From Pseudomonadota bacterium (lineage in GTDB: Bacteria > Pseudomonadota > Gammaproteobacteria > CAMYNG01): DNA of 6,816 bases. This document shows, piece by piece, positions 5,876 through 6,816 of this stretch. The translations under genes were made by a program, and so were the position numbers. Under the pieces are notes generated by a model. That model was not told the DNA's origin and searched no databases. It saw only the letters and a program-made list of their open reading frames with translations. Where the stretch lies: the NCBI GenBank assembly GCA_020347585.1, contig CP070733.1:1808517-1815332 (forward strand). Reading direction: 5' to 3'. Numbering within the stretch: the first letter of the stretch is position 1; each line of letters opens with the position of its first letter.

Positions 5876-6211
5876 CTACCGGCTGACGGATTCGACCAGG
5901 GGCGTTTCAAATTTCTCCGGCCCAAGAACCGCAACATCAGACACATATACCGTCAAGTGATGTCCTTCGCGGACCATCTCCTCGACATCATCCAACATGC
6001 CTGGCATCCGTCCCTGGGGGACGACTACATGGAACTTGATGTTGGTATCTACGTCCAGTTCACCTGATACCTCACCACTGGACCCGGCACCATACGCCTT
6101 AACCACGGTATAACCACTGGCGCCACGGCGACGGACCATTTCTATCAGGCGCTGCTCAAGGACATCCAGGGTAATGATGGTGAGGAGTTTTTGCGGAAAC
6201 AGCCGGTGCAT
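5876..6211 (-). CDS. PII-like signalling protein, SbtB / carboxysome-associated CPII type
   Basis: A 111-residue protein with the compact PII ferredoxin-like fold signature: strand KLLTIITLDVLEQRL; then RGASGYTVVKAYGAGS, which matches the SbtB nucleotide-site motif (GASGYTV, G-x-GS); then NIKFHVVVP; a helix (MLDDVEEMVREG); strand HLTVYVSDVAVL; and an SbtB-like end (GPEKF). Classical GlnB/GlnK features, such as the uridylylated Tyr51 context, are absent. SbtB binds adenine nucleotides including cAMP and regulates the bicarbonate transporter SbtA; the related CPII of Thiomonas was reported to respond to bicarbonate and ADP/AMP. It lacks the C-terminal cysteine (redox) extension found in some SbtB proteins. 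The start is fixed by a strong AGGAGGT ribosome site. Its location between mcdB and cbbR supports a role in inorganic-carbon control. No transporter partner is in the window. Confidence 0.9.
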   Translation of the reverse strand: MHRLFPQKLLTIITLDVLEQRLIEMVRRRGASGYTVVKAYGAGSSGEVSGELDVDTNIKFHVVVPQGRMPGMLDDVEEMVREGHHLTVYVSDVAVLGPEKFETPLVESVSR

Positions 6212-6218
6212 CGCTGTT

Positions 6219-6225
6219 ACCTCCT
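6219..6225 (-). promoter_or_regulatory. Strong Shine-Dalgarno for the PII-like gene
   Basis: AGGAGGT on the minus strand lies seven bases before the ATG at 6211, near-perfect for the anti-Shine-Dalgarno. It fixes this start and suggests high expression. Confidence 0.8.
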
Positions 6226-6414
6226 ATTATTGAATCCATGCTGCCACGGGCCGGGCGAGGACCTGAGGAGTACGCGTCAAGTCGGCTCGCCGCCGGTTCC
6301 GGCGCCGGATGATTGCGCGATGCCTAAGAACGTGAGTGCTGTTGGCAGAAGGTCCAGGACAACGCGCATTTCACAGGCGACTGCGGGTTGGGCGGGTTAG
6401 GTACGTCCTGACCT

Positions 6415-6431
6415 GGGTATTTACTATACCC
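6415..6431. repeat. Inverted repeat GGGTAT/ATACCC
   Basis: GGGTAT (6415-6420), loop TTACT, ATACCC (6426-6431) is a perfect 6-bp inverted repeat in the AT-rich tract. On the minus strand it contains TATAGT, which resembles a -10 element directed toward the PII-like gene. It could be an operator overlapping a promoter. Confidence 0.4.
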
Positions 6432-6442
6432 GATATTTTCGG

Positions 6443-6456
6443 CTCTATATATAGAG
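6443..6456. repeat. 14-base perfect palindrome CTCTATATATAGAG
   Basis: A fully self-complementary 14-mer. On the plus strand it is followed by six T residues (6457-6462); on the minus strand an A-run precedes it. The dyad symmetry suits a dimeric DNA-binding protein. As an RNA stem it would be weak (A/U-rich) and without a loop, so a terminator reading is doubtful, and no plus-strand gene lies upstream. Confidence 0.45.
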
Positions 6457-6477
6457 TTTTTTCTATTTGTTATCCCG

Positions 6478-6726
6478 TCAATCGGGCCATACCCGGGGCC
6501 TGGCCTGATAGGGATCGGCGGTGGTCTGCGCCGCGGGGGCTGCGCCGCGCCCGCCACCGGATTTTCTTGCACCGGCCGCGGCGGGTTTCTTTGCGGCTGC
6601 GCGTGAGCGCGGCTTCGCGGCCGGCGCACTCGTCCCTGCTCCCGGCGCGCTGCCTTCCTCCGCCGTCTTGCGGGACTTGCGCATCGATTCCACGAGCTTT
6701 TGCCGGGTCTTGTCAGTCTCGCTCAT
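6478..6726 (-). CDS. mcdB: Carboxysome-positioning adaptor McdB (alpha type)
   Basis: An 82-residue protein. The N-terminus (MSETDKTRQKLVESMRKSRK) is charged and probably helical. Residues about 22-70 are low-complexity and rich in Ala, Pro, Lys, Arg and Gly, so probably disordered. The end (DPYQARPRVWPD) carries the only tryptophan at residue 80, three from the C-terminus. Alpha-McdB proteins of proteobacteria are short, disordered and known for a conserved tryptophan near the C-terminus. McdB associates with the carboxysome and stimulates the ATPase McdA, so that carboxysomes spread over the nucleoid. The ATG overlaps the stop of the upstream ParA-type gene (ATGA, 6723-6726), with AGGAGG (6737-6742) inside that gene, indicating translational coupling. 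The sequence family is too variable for motif proof, so the call rests on the pairing plus the terminal Trp. Confidence 0.8.
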   Translation of the reverse strand: MSETDKTRQKLVESMRKSRKTAEEGSAPGAGTSAPAAKPRSRAAAKKPAAAGARKSGGGRGAAPAAQTTADPYQARPRVWPD

Positions 6727-6816
6727 GTCGCTATAACCTCCTGAACCAGTTCCTCGAGTTCCGCCGCGGCATCGGCGCCACGGCGTCCCATGTCGAATAC
6801 ACTCTTGCCTTCCAGG
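6723..6816 (-). CDS. mcdA: C-terminus of ParA-type ATPase McdA (partial)
   Basis: Only the last 30 codons are in the window; the 5' part lies beyond position 6816. The visible sequence, LEGKSVFDMGRRGADAAAEL followed by EELVQEVIAT and TGA, matches the usual end of ParA/MinD-family partition ATPases (G-x-S/T-VFD, then an Ala/Glu-rich final helix LV-x-EV). The catalytic Walker motifs are outside the window. The identification as McdA rather than a chromosome or plasmid ParA rests on the four-base overlap with mcdB and on the neighbouring carbon-fixation genes. McdA forms ATP-dependent gradients on the nucleoid that move carboxysomes through McdB. Confidence 0.78.
   Translation of the reverse strand, partial: LEGKSVFDMGRRGADAAAELEELVQEVIAT

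Larger units (their letters stand above)
6226..6477. other. Intergenic region between mcdB and the PII-like gene, with an AT-rich palindromic tract
   Basis: About 250 bases without a gene. The half next to the PII-like gene is GC-rich; on its minus strand TTGACG (6274-6279) resembles a -35 element, but no good -10 follows at normal spacing. The half next to mcdB (about 6412-6475) is strikingly AT-rich and full of short palindromes. Such a tract downstream of mcdB could hold a transcript end, a processing site or a promoter for the PII-like and cbbR genes. Confidence 0.4.

Noticed and set aside
6443..6462. Palindrome plus six T as an intrinsic terminator on the plus strand
   Set aside because: No plus-strand gene lies upstream, and the stem is A/T-rich without a loop, so it would be a weak terminator.
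6521..6736. Plus-strand frame antisense to mcdB
   Set aside because: An Ala/Pro-rich mirror of a GC-rich low-complexity gene, with no ribosome site; mcdB itself is supported by the ATGA overlap.
1..6816. CRISPR array, insertion sequence or attachment site
   Set aside because: No regularly spaced repeats, transposase sequence or terminal inverted repeats with target duplications were found on reading both strands.

Overview
The window looks like a GC-rich chromosome segment of an autotrophic (CO2-fixing) proteobacterium. The evidence is the right half (about 3285-6816), which encodes proteins typical of alpha-carboxysome / Calvin-cycle loci: a ParA-type carboxysome-positioning ATPase (mcdA, only its C-terminus inside the window), its small partner mcdB, an SbtB/CPII-type PII-like protein linked to bicarbonate metabolism, and the RuBisCO-operon regulator cbbR. 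All four are on the minus strand. Converging on cbbR is a plus-strand gene whose N-terminal half resembles the LCIB/LCIC family of carbonic anhydrase-like proteins known from the algal CO2-concentrating mechanism. Together they read as the distal end of a CO2-concentrating and CO2-fixation island. RuBisCO, shell proteins and a bicarbonate transporter are not in the window and would be expected beyond position 6816.

The left half (1-2804) has a different character. It holds a secreted protein of uncertain family, a membrane-bound Tll0287-like (DUF3365) c-type heme sensor ending in a HAMP domain, a convergent ECF-type sigma factor of the TIGR02999 / Sig-70_X6 kind, and, divergent from the sigma factor, a second exported protein of unknown function. 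The sigma factor and the second exported protein share a 174-base divergent control region containing a promoter-like element and a perfect 9-bp hairpin that ends just before a Shine-Dalgarno sequence.

Between the halves lies a 70-codon remnant that matches only the last part of an IclR-family regulator (2823-3035), with no DNA-binding domain. I take it as a scar of deletion or rearrangement and as the probable boundary between the accessory left block and the carbon-fixation block.

The proposed division of labour is as follows. CbbR senses metabolic state and controls the Calvin-cycle genes. The SbtB-like protein relays adenine-nucleotide and carbon status to bicarbonate uptake. McdA and McdB distribute carboxysomes over the nucleoid. 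The LCIB-like protein may interconvert or recapture CO2/bicarbonate. The last role is inference from homology seen by eye and from position. No tRNA, rRNA, CRISPR array or insertion sequence was seen.
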